Source of the DNA: Thauera sedimentorum
GTDB taxonomy: Bacteria > Pseudomonadota > Gammaproteobacteria > Burkholderiales > Rhodocyclaceae
Length of the DNA: 64,000 nucleotides
Assembly (NCBI RefSeq): GCF_014489115.1
Contig: NZ_JACTAH010000001.1
Coordinates: forward strand, 620,001-684,000
Reading direction: 5' to 3'
Each line of letters opens with the position of its first letter. The stretch's first letter is position 1. Below are positions 44,419 to 54,480 of this stretch, piece after piece. The notes under the pieces are model-generated. The model ran no database searches, had not been told where the DNA came from, and saw only the letters and a list, made by a program, of their open reading frames with translations. Made by a program: the position numbers and the translations under genes.

Positions 44419-44958
44419 ATGGCGCGAGAAATCGAACGCAGGTTTCTGGTGCGCGATGCCCGGATTCTGGACGGCCGCAAGGGCGAACGGATCGTGCAGG
44501 GCTACATCGCCAAGGAGTCGGGGGCGATGTCGACGCGGGTGCGTATCCGCGGAGAGCGGGCGTATCTCACGCTGAAGTCGCCAAAGGAAGGCTTCAGCCG
44601 TGACGAGTTCGAGTATCCGATTCCGGTGGCTGATGCCCGCGCGATGCTCGCTCATCACTGCGCCGGCCGCATCGTGCGCAAGACGCGCTACCTGGTCGAT
44701 CATGCCCATCATCTGTTCGAGGTCGATGTCTTCGAAGGGAGGCATGCGGGCTTGGTCGTTGCCGAAGTCGAGCTGCCCCACGAAGGGACCCCGCTGTGCC
44801 TTCCCGAATGGGTCGGTGATGAGATCACCAGCGACTCCCGCTACAGCAACTTCACGCTGGCTCTGGCCGAGAGCGTCGTCACAGGTAGCGCGGTAGCCGA
44901 CGTACCCATGGTTTCCGAAGTGCCCTTGGGCGATGCTCACGGGCAGTCACCCCACTAA
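44419..44958 (+). CDS. CYTH-domain protein (triphosphatase-like)
   Basis: A 179-residue CYTH protein of the small bacterial type. It starts MAREIERRFLV, where the usual E-x-E-x-K is E-x-E-x-R. Then come YIAKESGAMSTRVRIRGERAYLTLKSP, RDEFEYPIP and a late VAEVELPHEG. Family members hydrolyse inorganic triphosphate or thiamine triphosphate within an eight-strand tunnel. A TACAAT -10-like box at about 44384 may give it its own promoter. The link to the AEP genes may be only positional. An upstream frame to 44206 overlaps phnX and is rejected. Confidence 0.85.
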   Translation: MAREIERRFLVRDARILDGRKGERIVQGYIAKESGAMSTRVRIRGERAYLTLKSPKEGFSRDEFEYPIPVADARAMLAHHCAGRIVRKTRYLVDHAHHLFEVDVFEGRHAGLVVAEVELPHEGTPLCLPEWVGDEITSDSRYSNFTLALAESVVTGSAVADVPMVSEVPLGDAHGQSPH

Positions 44959-45454
44959 GTTCGGCTACGGTTTCGCCATGCTGCCGGCGGCCTGAACAGC
45001 GACCGGCTTGATGCGCTCGATCAGGCGGAAATGCGTCGCTTTGCCGTCGTTTGGCGTTGGAGCGGATCGAGCGGCGGTTTCCTTGCCATCGAGTGCAGGC
45101 GATAGCCCCGCTCAGTCATTGCCGCATTGGGAGCCAGACTGATGGTTTCGAGCGCCTTGGAGATCGTCGATGGCTTTGCGCCCCCCATGTGCTGCATGCG
45201 GTGATCCGCGAGTCCGCTGGGCACGCCGCAAGGTTCAACTCGGCCGGGGTGTAGTCAATGTCGCCGAGGCAGGAGTTGGAGGAGCGCACTCATGACGAGG
45301 GCCGTTTTCAGCTCGTCTCAGGGGTTCTGGGCCACGCTGTTCGGAACAGGTTCTCGATGGATCCGAACGCGCTGCGAGCCGGAGCGCATGGGCTGTATGA
45401 TTCGCGGTCGGATCAAGGGAGGATCCGTTTCAATCACAAGACCCCAGCGGGGGC
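44959..45454. other. 496-base stretch without a recognised gene
   Basis: Several short frames exist (a 67-codon minus-strand frame at 45021-45224, for example), but none resembles a family I know and none has a good ribosome site. It may contain the decayed remains of a gene. The promoter of the downstream sensor kinase must lie at its right end. Confidence 0.4.
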
Positions 45455-48010
45455 ATGGAACACAGCATGCGCATCAATCTTGACGGGCTGGGCATCCGGG
45501 CGAAGCTCCTCCTGCTTTTCGTCGTTATCAAAGTTGTGCCGCTCGTTCTCCTTGCCGTTCTGGCCTGGGAGGGGGTCACCCATCTCGGCGGGGGGCTGGC
45601 CGAGCGCATCTCGACGCTTGCCGAGGAAGTCCGTAGGACGGTGACGGATATGGGGGACACCTTCACCGAGGAGTCGGTGAAGGCTCTCGATGACCGGGCG
45701 CGTGAGGAGATCGAGCGCCTGACGACCGACACTGCGCGCGCGATCGCCGATTTCCTTCATGACCGTGACCGTGATGTCCTGCTGGCCGCCCAACTGGAGC
45801 CGACGGAGGCGCAGTACCGAGCCTTCGTGGAGAACCGTTCGCGCAGGCTCGTGGCGCGCGGGGAATGGGAATTGTCGGCCGATGGTGCGGGTTGGGTACA
45901 GAAGCAGTCTGCGCGGCCTCCTCCCGCCGAGGTGTCGCCGGGCAACGCCGAGAATCAGCAGGATTTTCATTACCGTCCGCCGGAGGAGGTCCTGCGTGCG
46001 GTGGAAACCCCTCTTTATCATGAGATCACCTTTGTTGGCCTGGACGGGCGCGAGCGCCTGAAGGTATCGCGTACCGGCATGTTGCCGTCCGATCTGCGCG
46101 ATGTGTCGGACCCGGCCAATACCTGGAGCAAGGCCGAGACGTATTTCGAAGCGTTACGCGAACTGAAGCCAGGCGAAATATATGTCTCCGAGGTGATCGG
46201 TCCCTATGTCTCCTCGCGCATGATCGGCACGGTCACGCCAGACAAGGCCCGCCGCCAGGGCGTGCCCTTCGAGCCCGAAAACGAGGCGTACGCAGGAAGA
46301 GAAAACCCGCTAGGAAAACGTTTCCAGGGCATTGTGCGCTGGGCCACGCCCGTGACCCGGAACGGCATCATCATCGGCTATGTGACGCTCGCGCTCGACC
46401 ATACGCACGTGATGAGCTTTACCGACAACCTGCTGCCGACCGCCGAGCGCTACGCAGCAATCGCCGATGCCGCAGACGGAAACTATGCGTTCATCTGGGA
46501 CTATCTGGACCGCAACATTGCGCACCCCCGGCACCACTCCATCGCAGGTTTCGACCCGGAGACGGGCGAACGCGCCGTTCCCTGGCTGGAGCAGGGGCTG
46601 TATTCGGACTGGCAGCGCAGCGGACTGCCGCTGCGCGCCTTTCTGGACACGGTCAAGCCGTTCGATGCGCAGACGCGCGACAAGAAGCCTGCAGCGGAAC
46701 TGACACGGGCCGGGATGCTTGGGCTCGAATGCCGTTACCTGAACTTCGCACCTCAGTGTCAGGGCTGGCACGATCTGACCGAACAAGGAGGCTCAGGTTC
46801 GTTCCTGATCCTCTGGTCGGGTGTCTGGAAGCTCACCACTGCGGCGGCCATTCCATATCACACCGGGCAATATGCCCGCACGCCCCGCGGCTTCGGTTAC
46901 GTGACGATCGGCGCTAACGTCGATGATTTCCACGAACCCGCGAGAGCGACGGCGCGGCTCATGGAAGGCAAGGTGGCCGAGTTCGGCGAGCGGATGAAGC
47001 AGGCGCAGGCCGGCCTGAAGGCGCTCATCGATGACTCGATGGCGAGGACCGCCTTCAGCCTGAGCGCGTCGACGCTTGTGATGATCGCGTTCGTCGTTGT
47101 CGTGGCGATATGGCTGGCGTCGATGCTGACGCGGCGCATCACCGACGTGACGGCCGGCCTGACCCGCATCGAGGCGGGTGATTTCGATTACCGATTCCGG
47201 CGTGACGCCAAGGATGAACTGGGCCGCTTGAACGAAGCGCTGAACAAGATGGCTGACAGCGTCAGTGAGTCTTTCCAGCGGCTTGAAGAGGCCCGCCGCC
47301 AAGCCGAAGACAACAGCCGCATGAAGAGCGACTTCGTGGCGAGCATGTCGCATGAACTGCGCACGCCGCTCAATGGCATCCTGGGCTTTGCCGAGCTGAT
47401 CCGCTCGGACGCGCCCAACGACGAGATCCGTGAGCAGGCCGACATCATCTACCAGAGTGGCCAGCATCTGCTGTCGCTGGTGAATGACATTCTCGATATC
47501 GCCAAGATCGAGTCCGGGCACATGAGTCTGGAGTCGACCGAGTTTGCCCTGAGGCCGCTGCTGCAACAACTGACCGATCTTCACGGGGAGTCGGCGCGAC
47601 AGAAAGGACTGACGCTGACGACCGATTTTTCACCGGCCCTTCCGGAGACATTCGTTGGCGACCCGACGCGCCTGCGCCAGGTAATGAACAACCTGCTCGG
47701 CAATGCAGTGAAGTTCACTCGCGAGGGTGGTGTCGTCTTTTCGGCCCGGCAGGAGGATGGGCGGCTTGTTGTCGGGGTGCGCGACAGCGGGCCGGGGATC
47801 GAACAGGATCTTCAGCCAGTCATCTTCGAACGCTTCCGCCAGGCTTCCTCGTTCATCACCCGCGAACACGGCGGTACTGGCCTGGGGCTGGCACTGGTGC
47901 GGGAGGTCGTCGCGCTGATGGGCGGCGAAGTGCGTCTGGAGTCCGCGCCAGGCAAGGGCGCTTACTTCGAGTTCCGGGTGCCGCTCGTCAGTCGGAAAAA
48001 ACGGCCGTAA
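45455..48010 (+). CDS. Membrane sensor histidine kinase with a large extracytoplasmic domain
   Basis: An 851-residue kinase. One helix (LLLLFVVIKVVPLVLLAVLAW) lies at about residues 18-38. A periplasmic region of about 490 residues follows, and includes a Cache-like stretch (RFQGIVRWATPVTRNGIIIGYVTLALDHTHV). The second helix (LSASTLVMIAFVVVVAIWLAS) lies near 530-550 and leads into HAMP. The HisKA box is [22 protein letters not shown], and the ATPase has NNLLGNAVKFT, DSGPGI and [10 protein letters not shown]. No receiver domain is attached. The convergent receiver gene at 47988-48341 overlaps its 3' end and is a likely partner. The signal is unknown. Confidence 0.87.
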   Translation: MEHSMRINLDGLGIRAKLLLLFVVIKVVPLVLLAVLAWEGVTHLGGGLAERISTLAEEVRRTVTDMGDTFTEESVKALDDRAREEIERLTTDTARAIADFLHDRDRDVLLAAQLEPTEAQYRAFVENRSRRLVARGEWELSADGAGWVQKQSARPPPAEVSPGNAENQQDFHYRPPEEVLRAVETPLYHEITFVGLDGRERLKVSRTGMLPSDLRDVSDPANTWSKAETYFEALRELKPGEIYVSEVIGPYVSSRMIGTVTPDKARRQGVPFEPENEAYAGRENPLGKRFQGIVRWATPVTRNGIIIGYVTLALDHTHVMSFTDNLLPTAERYAAIADAADGNYAFIWDYLDRNIAHPRHHSIAGFDPETGERAVPWLEQGLYSDWQRSGLPLRAFLDTVKPFDAQTRDKKPAAELTRAGMLGLECRYLNFAPQCQGWHDLTEQGGSGSFLILWSGVWKLTTAAAIPYHTGQYARTPRGFGYVTIGANVDDFHEPARATARLMEGKVAEFGERMKQAQAGLKALIDDSMARTAFSLSASTLVMIAFVVVVAIWLASMLTRRITDVTAGLTRIEAGDFDYRFRRDAKDELGRLNEALNKMADSVSESFQRLEEARRQAEDNSRMKSDFVASMSHELRTPLNGILGFAELIRSDAPNDEIREQADIIYQSGQHLLSLVNDILDIAKIESGHMSLESTEFALRPLLQQLTDLHGESARQKGLTLTTDFSPALPETFVGDPTRLRQVMNNLLGNAVKFTREGGVVFSARQEDGRLVVGVRDSGPGIEQDLQPVIFERFRQASSFITREHGGTGLGLALVREVVALMGGEVRLESAPGKGAYFEFRVPLVSRKKRP

Positions 48011-48341
48011 GAGCGTTTATCGTGACGGGTTTGACGAGGATGTCGTCGAATCCGGCCTGCATGATGCGCGCTTTCTCGAATTCCATGGCATGTGCGGTGT
48101 AGGCGATCACCCGCAGGTTTGCGAGTGCTTCGTCCGCACGGATCCGGCGGCAGACCTCTTCTCCGTCCATTCCCGGCATGCTGATGTCCAGCAGCACACA
48201 GTCGAATCTCGCTTCGGTCAGGCGCTCGAAGGCTGCCATGCCACTGTCGGCTTCCTCGGTATGCCAGCCACACTTCTTCAGCAGTGCTGCCGCGAGCCTA
48301 CGGTTGATCTGATTGTCATCGACGATCAGGACGCGTTTCAT
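47988..48341 (-). CDS. Stand-alone receiver (CheY-like) response regulator
   Basis: A 117-residue single receiver domain. It has the acidic pair in VLIVDDNQINRR, the phosphorylated Asp in CVLLDISMPGMDG, the Thr in VIAYTAHAMEFE and the Lys in ILVKPV. I take the ATG at 48341 (MKRVLIVDD); an earlier start at 48365 has no ribosome site. There is no output domain, so it must act by protein contact or within a phosphorelay. Its last 23 bases overlap the 3' end of the convergent kinase gene. Confidence 0.85.
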   Translation of the reverse strand: MKRVLIVDDNQINRRLAAALLKKCGWHTEEADSGMAAFERLTEARFDCVLLDISMPGMDGEEVCRRIRADEALANLRVIAYTAHAMEFEKARIMQAGFDDILVKPVTINALTAVFSD

Positions 48342-48432
48342 GGGTGAGCTGAACGAGGGCTGCAAGGAAGGGTGAGCGGTCCTTATACACCAGAAGCCGG
48401 CGTCCGTCGTCCAGCGTCCGCTCGCAGGCAGT

Positions 48433-49776
48433 TCAGCCGTCTACCAGGCGCAGGAGGTCGGCCACCTGAAAGGGTTTGCTGATGAAAGCGTCCATCCCCG
48501 CCTCAAGGCAACGCTGACGATCGGACTCGAAGGCATTGGCGGTCATGGCGACGATCCGGGGCTGCCGATGCAGATTCAGAGCACGAATCCTCCGCGTCGC
48601 CTCTACGCCGTCCATCTCCGGCATGAGCATGTCCATCAGGACGACGTCGAACGCATGCTCCGTAACCGTCGCCAGGGCTTCGAGCCCGTTGCGGGCGGTA
48701 TGCACGACATGGCCGGCACGGGTGAGAATCCGCACTGCCAGCAGTTCGTTGATCGCGTTGTCCTCGACTAGCAGTATGGTGCGAGGGCGTCCAGGGGACG
48801 TGAGCGGATCGGCCTTCGCTTGGGGTGCGACGCTTTGCGAAGCTCCGATCGCGTCCTCGAGCGGAACGGAGAAACGGAAGACGCTGCCGCGACCCTCCGA
48901 CGACTCCACTTCGATCGTGCCCCTCATCGCCTCGACGAGTCGCGCGCAGATGGCCAGGCCCAAACCCGTACCGCCGAAGCGGCGCGTCGTGGAACTGTCG
49001 ACCTGCGAGAACGCCCGGAACAGCCGGTCCCGGCGTTCGGCCGGAATGCCGATTCCGGTATCCCGTACCTCGACCGTCAACCGCCATTGCCCGTCGTCTC
49101 CCCGTCTTGCGGCGGCGGAAACAGTGACCGAACCCGCGTCGGTGAACTTGATTGCGTTGGAAACGAGGTTGGAAAGCACCTGGCGGAACCGGGCGCTGTC
49201 ACCCATCACAAGTTCAGGGAGCGAAGCGTCCAGATGCAAGTCGAGGCGGATGCCGCGCTCTGCCGCAAGAGGATTGAACAGCGCGGCAATGTCGCGAAAC
49301 TGTCGGGCCGGATCAAAGGCGCAAGTTTCAAGCTCCAGCTTGCCCGCATCGATCTTGGCGAAGTCGAGGATATCGTTGATCAGCGTAAGAAGATTGTTGC
49401 CGCTCTCGCGCAGCAGGCGAACGTACTCGCGCTGCTCGTCCGTCGTGGTCGTCACTGCGAGCAACTGGGCCATACCCAGAATGCCGTTGAGCGGGGTGCG
49501 GATCTCGTGACTCATGACCGCGAGAAACTCGCTCTTGGCCCGGTCTGCCGCTTCGGCGCGCTCCACTGCCGCGCTCAAAGCCTGAGTGCGTTCGGCTACC
49601 TGTGATTCAAGGCTTTCGGCAAACTCCCGAAGCGCCTCGTTGGACTGGTAAAGCGCGAGACTCTTTTCTTCCAGCAACTGCTCTGCCGCCTTGCGAGCCG
49701 CACGCTCGCGTTCGGCCCGGCGGTTGAGGCGGGCGATCTCCTCCCACGGATCGGGCGGGACAGCGGCGTTGCTCAT
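48433..49776 (-). CDS. H-NOX-associated hybrid histidine kinase
   Basis: A 447-residue cytoplasmic hybrid kinase without membrane helices. A coiled coil at about 15-85 ([25 protein letters not shown]) is followed by HisKA ([23 protein letters not shown]), the ATPase domain ([27 protein letters not shown]) and a C-terminal receiver ([36 protein letters not shown]). Its ATG overlaps the stop of the H-NOX gene (ATGA). In Shewanella and Vibrio, NO-bound H-NOX inhibits such a partner kinase, so this is probably the NO-responsive kinase. The attached receiver suggests a relay to a separate HPt. Confidence 0.88.
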   Translation of the reverse strand: MSNAAVPPDPWEEIARLNRRAERERAARKAAEQLLEEKSLALYQSNEALREFAESLESQVAERTQALSAAVERAEAADRAKSEFLAVMSHEIRTPLNGILGMAQLLAVTTTTDEQREYVRLLRESGNNLLTLINDILDFAKIDAGKLELETCAFDPARQFRDIAALFNPLAAERGIRLDLHLDASLPELVMGDSARFRQVLSNLVSNAIKFTDAGSVTVSAAARRGDDGQWRLTVEVRDTGIGIPAERRDRLFRAFSQVDSSTTRRFGGTGLGLAICARLVEAMRGTIEVESSEGRGSVFRFSVPLEDAIGASQSVAPQAKADPLTSPGRPRTILLVEDNAINELLAVRILTRAGHVVHTARNGLEALATVTEHAFDVVLMDMLMPEMDGVEATRRIRALNLHRQPRIVAMTANAFESDRQRCLEAGMDAFISKPFQVADLLRLVDG

Positions 49777-50324
49777 GCCTGACGGGTGAGGATGAAGCGC
49801 TCGCGCGATGTCTGTGCAGTGCCGGGCATCGGCTCGCGCGCGATGCGGAGTGGCTCGCGGTAGTGGGCCACGCATCCGCGCATCAGACCTTCTGCGAGGT
49901 CCGCGAAGTGGCGGCTGGAGGTATAGATCATGCGCAGTTCCGCGTCGTTGCGGGACTCGACCTCGAAGCGCGGCAACTCCGCGTCGGGGTACAGCTTGTG
50001 GACCTCGGCGTGGATCACCTCCTCGATGCTGACGAGGAAGTCGAACGCCCCACCGATGTCGGCAGTGAAGAAACGAGGGTAGAGCACGCTGAATCGGCCG
50101 AACAGGTATTCGCCGAAGGCTGTGACCAGTGCGTTGGCAGGCATCTGGACAAGGTTTGAAAGCGTCCCGACCAGTGCCACCATTTCGGCATGGTCGTATG
50201 TTCCGACCGACGTATACGCGCCACCGGAGGGGAGGTCGGTGGTGTCGAGCATGCGATCGGCGATCTCGGCCGAGAAACGCTGTTCGACCATCTCGATGAA
50301 TTCCGTGAATACGATGCCTTTCAT
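49773..50324 (-). CDS. H-NOX haem nitric-oxide/oxygen sensor
   Basis: A 183-residue stand-alone H-NOX domain. It begins [17 protein letters not shown]. The proximal haem ligand is His105 in [20 protein letters not shown], and the propionate-binding Y-x-S-x-R motif is YTSSR at 134-138. The distal pocket lacks an obvious Tyr for O2 stabilisation, so NO binding is the likelier function. It is co-translated with the hybrid kinase downstream and divergent from the haem-domain kinase at 50440. NO would signal denitrification or anoxic conditions. Confidence 0.9.
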   Translation of the reverse strand: MKGIVFTEFIEMVEQRFSAEIADRMLDTTDLPSGGAYTSVGTYDHAEMVALVGTLSNLVQMPANALVTAFGEYLFGRFSVLYPRFFTADIGGAFDFLVSIEEVIHAEVHKLYPDAELPRFEVESRNDAELRMIYTSSRHFADLAEGLMRGCVAHYREPLRIAREPMPGTAQTSRERFILTRQA

Positions 50325-50439
50325 GATTTGCTTCCAGAGTGCGTGACGGCTCGCAGCGTCGGTGGGCGCGACAGCAATTCTAGTACGGGCGCGGTGTGCT
50401 GATGGCAGAATCCACGTCTCCTTGAGACTGCATGGTTAC

Positions 50440-52836
50440 ATGAGCGATACGCGTCCCCCCATGAGTGAATCGTCGCCGGACGAACCGCAGTCGGTCGGAG
50501 TGCGTTCGTTCGGACTTGCACTCCCGGCCATTGCCTTGGCACTGCTGGTCGGGGCAACCGGAGTGCTGCTGTACCTCCAGGCCGAGATGCGTGAGCACGA
50601 GCGAGTGGTAGCCATCGACGACGCCCGCAGCTTTGCGTCCTCAGTCCTTCGCTTCAGGGATTTCTACAGCCGCGAGATCGTCCCCCGGGCTGAGCAGGCC
50701 GGCATGTTCGTGTCCCACAACTATCGGCACATTCCCAATTCACTACCACTGCCGGCAACCTTTACCCTGGAGTTCGGCGATTACCTGTCCGGGCAGTCGG
50801 ATGGTTTTGCGGTGAATCTATACAGCGACCATCCCTTTCCGTGGCGCGCCGATGATCGCCGGCTGGACGAGTTCCAGCGTGCGGCGCTTGATCATCTTCG
50901 CAAGGCACCTGATCAGCCTTACAGCCGCGTCGAAGTTCGCGGGGAGGGGGCCGTGCTGCGGCTGGCGGTGGCTGACAGGATGAAGCCCGACTGCGTTGCA
51001 TGTCATAACACCTATCGTGGATCGCCCAAATCGGACTGGAAGGTCGGCGACATCCGCGGGGTGATGGAGGTCGTGAGGCCGCTGTCGCGTGCGGACGCAG
51101 CGCTGGATTCGGGAGTGCGCAACGCCATCCTGATGACGTTCATGCTGATTGGTGCCGCCGTGGTCGTGCTGTGGCTGGTAATGCGCAGGTTGCACCTGAG
51201 TGTTGGGGACAGCCAGCGACACGCCGCGCTTGTGTGGCGAGTGAACGAGCACCTTCGCGAGGAAATCGGGCACAGGCGGAGCGTCGAGTCGGCACTGCGT
51301 TTCAACGAAGCGAAACTGCGCGCCATTTTCGATGGCGTGCTCGAAGCGGTAGTGGTCATCGATGAGCATGGCTGCGTGGTCGAAGCCAACCAGGTGGCCG
51401 CGCAGATGTTCGGCTATCCGATGGAGGAACTCATCGGCTGCAATGTGGGCGCATTGCTGCCGACAAAGGATGCGGCCGAAATGGATGATGGCGAGGCAAA
51501 GCTCTTCTCCGACGGTCCCGGACATCAGGTGGTCGGGCGCCGCCGCAACGGGCAGATCTTCCCGGTTAGCCTTGCAGTCAACGATGTTGCGCTTGGCCAG
51601 CAAGGTTTCTTCGTCGGCATCATTTCCGATGTTACCGAGCGCTTGCGTCATGAGTCCGAGATGCAGGCCGCACGGGATGCTGCGCTGGCGTCGGCACGGC
51701 TGAAGTCGGAGTTCCTCGCAAACATGAGCCACGAGATCCGAACGCCGATGAACGGCGTCATTGGCATGACCGGTCTGCTGCGTGAGACGCAACTCGATGC
51801 GCATCAGCGCGACCTGCTGGAAACAGTGGAGCGCAGTTCCTCGGCCTTGCTCGATATCATCAATGACATTCTCGATCTGTCGAAGATCGAAGCGGGCAAG
51901 CTGGAGCTGAAGCGCGCGGAGTTCGACCCGGTTGTAACCGTCAATGATGTCGTGAAACTCTTCGCAGGCAAGGCGCGCGAGAAAGGGATTGAATTGACCT
52001 GCAGCTGCGAACCCGGTCTGTCGCGGTGGGTGTCAGGCGACGAAGGGCGTTTCCGGCAGGTTTTGAGTAATCTGGTGGGCAATGCCGTAAAGTTCACCGA
52101 TGCGGGGAAAGTACACGTCCGAATGACGGCCCTGCCTGGGGATGGTGAATGCGCGATCCATGTCGAAGACACCGGTATCGGCATCCCCGAGGAGCATCGC
52201 GATCAGTTGTTCGAGCCCTTCATGCAGGTCGATGGGTCGACCACCCGGCAGTACGGTGGTACCGGCCTGGGCTTGGCGATCAGTCGCGAACTGGTGCACA
52301 AGATGGGAGGACGTATCGACTTGGAGAGCCGTGAAGGAGAGGGATCGGTGTTCAGCTTCACAGTGCGCTTCGAAGCGCCTCTCGCGCCGCAGCCTGCCGC
52401 GTCGTGCGACGACTTGCCACCGATGCTGCAGGCGCGTCCTGCGCGCATCCTCGTTGCGGAGGATAATGCGGTGAATCAACGGCTGATCCGGATACTGCTC
52501 GAAAAGGACGGTCACCAGGTTGATGTTGTCGATAACGGGGTCAAGGCGATCGAGCATCTGGCCGAAGGGCGCTGCGATATGGTGCTGATGGATTGCCAGA
52601 TGCCCGAAATGGACGGTTTTCAGGCAACCGAAGCCTGGCGCAGTCAGGAAGGGGTGCGCGGAAAGGGGCGGGTGCCCATCGTCGCGCTGACGGCGAATGC
52701 CATGGAGGGCGATCGCGAACGCTGCCTGGCCGCGGGTATGGATGACTATCTCACCAAACCGGTCGACCGGCGTCGCCTGGCTGAAGTGATCAGCCGGTTG
52801 TTGCGCCGGGACGCGGCGAACGGTCAGGATACTTAA
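50440..52836 (+). CDS. Hybrid kinase with periplasmic CxxCH (Tll0287/DUF3365-like) domain
   Basis: A 798-residue hybrid kinase. Helices at about 24-46 and 233-248 flank a periplasmic domain with a c-type haem motif CVACH (185-189) followed by DWKVGDIRGVMEV, as in Tll0287/DUF3365 sensors. A PAS domain (about 290-400), HisKA with His431 ([18 protein letters not shown]), the ATPase ([22 protein letters not shown]) and a receiver (VLMDCQMPEMDG) follow. The haem suggests redox or gas sensing. The start is chosen at the ATG at 50440, but the ATG at 50461 is possible. It leads a rightward set with two receiver proteins. Confidence 0.86.
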   Translation: MSDTRPPMSESSPDEPQSVGVRSFGLALPAIALALLVGATGVLLYLQAEMREHERVVAIDDARSFASSVLRFRDFYSREIVPRAEQAGMFVSHNYRHIPNSLPLPATFTLEFGDYLSGQSDGFAVNLYSDHPFPWRADDRRLDEFQRAALDHLRKAPDQPYSRVEVRGEGAVLRLAVADRMKPDCVACHNTYRGSPKSDWKVGDIRGVMEVVRPLSRADAALDSGVRNAILMTFMLIGAAVVVLWLVMRRLHLSVGDSQRHAALVWRVNEHLREEIGHRRSVESALRFNEAKLRAIFDGVLEAVVVIDEHGCVVEANQVAAQMFGYPMEELIGCNVGALLPTKDAAEMDDGEAKLFSDGPGHQVVGRRRNGQIFPVSLAVNDVALGQQGFFVGIISDVTERLRHESEMQAARDAALASARLKSEFLANMSHEIRTPMNGVIGMTGLLRETQLDAHQRDLLETVERSSSALLDIINDILDLSKIEAGKLELKRAEFDPVVTVNDVVKLFAGKAREKGIELTCSCEPGLSRWVSGDEGRFRQVLSNLVGNAVKFTDAGKVHVRMTALPGDGECAIHVEDTGIGIPEEHRDQLFEPFMQVDGSTTRQYGGTGLGLAISRELVHKMGGRIDLESREGEGSVFSFTVRFEAPLAPQPAASCDDLPPMLQARPARILVAEDNAVNQRLIRILLEKDGHQVDVVDNGVKAIEHLAEGRCDMVLMDCQMPEMDGFQATEAWRSQEGVRGKGRVPIVALTANAMEGDRERCLAAGMDDYLTKPVDRRRLAEVISRLLRRDAANGQDT

Positions 52837-52858
52837 GCATCTGGAGGTGGAGGCGGCC

Positions 52859-53263
52859 ATGACCAGCGTCGTCATCATTGAAGACAACGAAGTGATGCGA
52901 ATGACCATCCGGTCCTTGCTGCGTCACGCCGGCTACCAGGTGTTGGCCGAAGGTAGGGACGGCCGCGCGGGGATGGAATTGGTCCGGCAATGGACGCCCG
53001 ATGTGGTCTGCCTCGACATCATGCTGCCGGATATCAGCGGCGTGGAGGTGCTCTGTGAGCTACGCAAGGAGTTCCGTGAGCTACCGGTGGTGATCGTATC
53101 CGCTTACGCGGACCGTGCCACCCTGGAAAGGCTGATGAACTGTGCGGCCGATGCAGTGGTGGTCAAACCGTTCACCGAGGGGCGCCTGGTAGATGCCATC
53201 GAGAGCGCCCTGCGTACCCGCGGATCCTGCAGTCAATGCCAGCCTTCAGGTGCACCGGAATGA
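52859..53263 (+). CDS. Receiver-domain response regulator
   Basis: A 134-residue protein made of one receiver domain: acidic pocket in VVIIEDNEVMRM, phospho-Asp in VVCLDIMLPDISG, Ser/Ala at the switch (VIVSAYAD), Lys in VVVKPFTEG. A short Cys-containing tail (GSCSQCQPSG) follows. GGAGG precedes the ATG. It stands 22 bases after the haem-domain kinase, and its stop overlaps the next gene (ATGATGA). It has no output domain, so it is a relay or protein-contact regulator. Confidence 0.86.
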   Translation: MTSVVIIEDNEVMRMTIRSLLRHAGYQVLAEGRDGRAGMELVRQWTPDVVCLDIMLPDISGVEVLCELRKEFRELPVVIVSAYADRATLERLMNCAADAVVVKPFTEGRLVDAIESALRTRGSCSQCQPSGAPE

Positions 53264-54459
53264 TGAATCTCAGTGCCGACAGGCTGCTCGACGTATTGCC
53301 GGTTGGGGTGCTGTTGCTGGCCCAGTCCGGCAATAGGTCGTTCGGCGTCGTGCGCTGCAATCCGGTTGCGGCGGCCATGCTGGGCAGGCCGGGCGAGGAA
53401 CTCTCTGGGGTAGATCTTGCGGCGTTGTGGCCTGCTGCCCAGGCTCATCTGGCTGGCGGAGCCGTGCCAAATGCCTCCGTCGAACTTCTCGCGCCGCATG
53501 GCACACAGATGCTGCGGCTTCAGCGCTTCGAGCTATCCGATGGGCTGTCCGGCCTTCTCGTGCAGGCATCGGCGCAGGGTGGTGAAGGAGATTCGAGTCC
53601 GGGCATGCACCGGGTTCCGGATACCTCAATGCGGGAGGAAGAGGGCAAGGGTCGGGCCGCTCGGGCGACTCGGACGCAGCGTGTATTGGTGGTGGAGGAT
53701 CACCCGGTCAACAGGATGCTCGCCATCCGGATTCTGGAAGATGCCGGTTTCGACGTCGTCACGGCGGACGATGGTGTGCAGGCGCTCGAATACCTTGACG
53801 GGCACACTGTCGATCTAGTGCTGATGGATTGCCACATGCCTCGTATGGACGGACTGGAGGCGACTCGCCAACTGCGGGAGCGGGAGCGCAAGTCTGGTGC
53901 GCGGACGGTGCCGGTTCTTGCGCTGACCGCTCACGGCAGCCATAGCGAACGTGCGGCCTGCCTTGCCGCGGGCATGAACGATTTCATGAGCAAGCCTTAT
54001 GTCGCGGCGGAGTTGGTTGCGATGGTAGAGCGTCATCTGCTTGCCGGGCCGGCTGAGATGGAATCACCGCTGCCCGACGAGGGTCGTGCGGAGCAGGTGT
54101 CTGACGCGCTGCTCGACATGGGAGTGCTGGCTGAGTTGCGGGAGGCTCTGGGTGACGACCTCAAGGAAATCGTCGATCACTTCCTCTTTCAGCTGGACGA
54201 CCAGCTTCGGGATATCCACGGTGCGCTCGCAAGGGGCGATGCGCAGGCCGTTACCATGCACGCACACACACTGAAGGGCAGTGCGTCAAACCTTGGCGTG
54301 ACCCGGCTCGCTGCCCTGGCCGCCGAGATCGAACAGGATGGGCGGCGCGGCGACCTCGAGGCGGCAAGGGAGCGATGTGAGGCTTTGCAGGGGTGCGCCG
54401 CGGCTACCTGCGAGCAGCTTGGGGTGCTGGGCTACGCAGCCAGGCAAGGGCGCATCTAG
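53260..54459 (+). CDS. PAS-receiver-HPt phosphorelay protein
   Basis: A 399-residue relay protein. A PAS-like N terminus (about 5-110, ADRLLDVLPVGVLLLAQ) is followed by a receiver at about 142-270 (VLVVEDHPVNRMLAIRIL, LVLMDCHMPRMDG, MSKPYVA). A C-terminal HPt domain (about 290-395) has its His in MHAHTLKGSASNLG. There is no kinase core, so it takes phosphate from another kinase and passes it on. The hybrid kinases encoded at 48433 and 50440 both end in receivers and need such an HPt. It is translationally coupled to the preceding receiver. Confidence 0.85.
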   Translation: MMNLSADRLLDVLPVGVLLLAQSGNRSFGVVRCNPVAAAMLGRPGEELSGVDLAALWPAAQAHLAGGAVPNASVELLAPHGTQMLRLQRFELSDGLSGLLVQASAQGGEGDSSPGMHRVPDTSMREEEGKGRAARATRTQRVLVVEDHPVNRMLAIRILEDAGFDVVTADDGVQALEYLDGHTVDLVLMDCHMPRMDGLEATRQLRERERKSGARTVPVLALTAHGSHSERAACLAAGMNDFMSKPYVAAELVAMVERHLLAGPAEMESPLPDEGRAEQVSDALLDMGVLAELREALGDDLKEIVDHFLFQLDDQLRDIHGALARGDAQAVTMHAHTLKGSASNLGVTRLAALAAEIEQDGRRGDLEAARERCEALQGCAAATCEQLGVLGYAARQGRI

Positions 54460-54480
54460 GCGCTCTTCCATTGCCCGGCT

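Noticed and set aside
45021..45224. 67-codon minus-strand frame in the gene-free stretch
   Set aside because: No ribosome site, no recognisable family and high Arg/Lys content; kept only as unannotated sequence.
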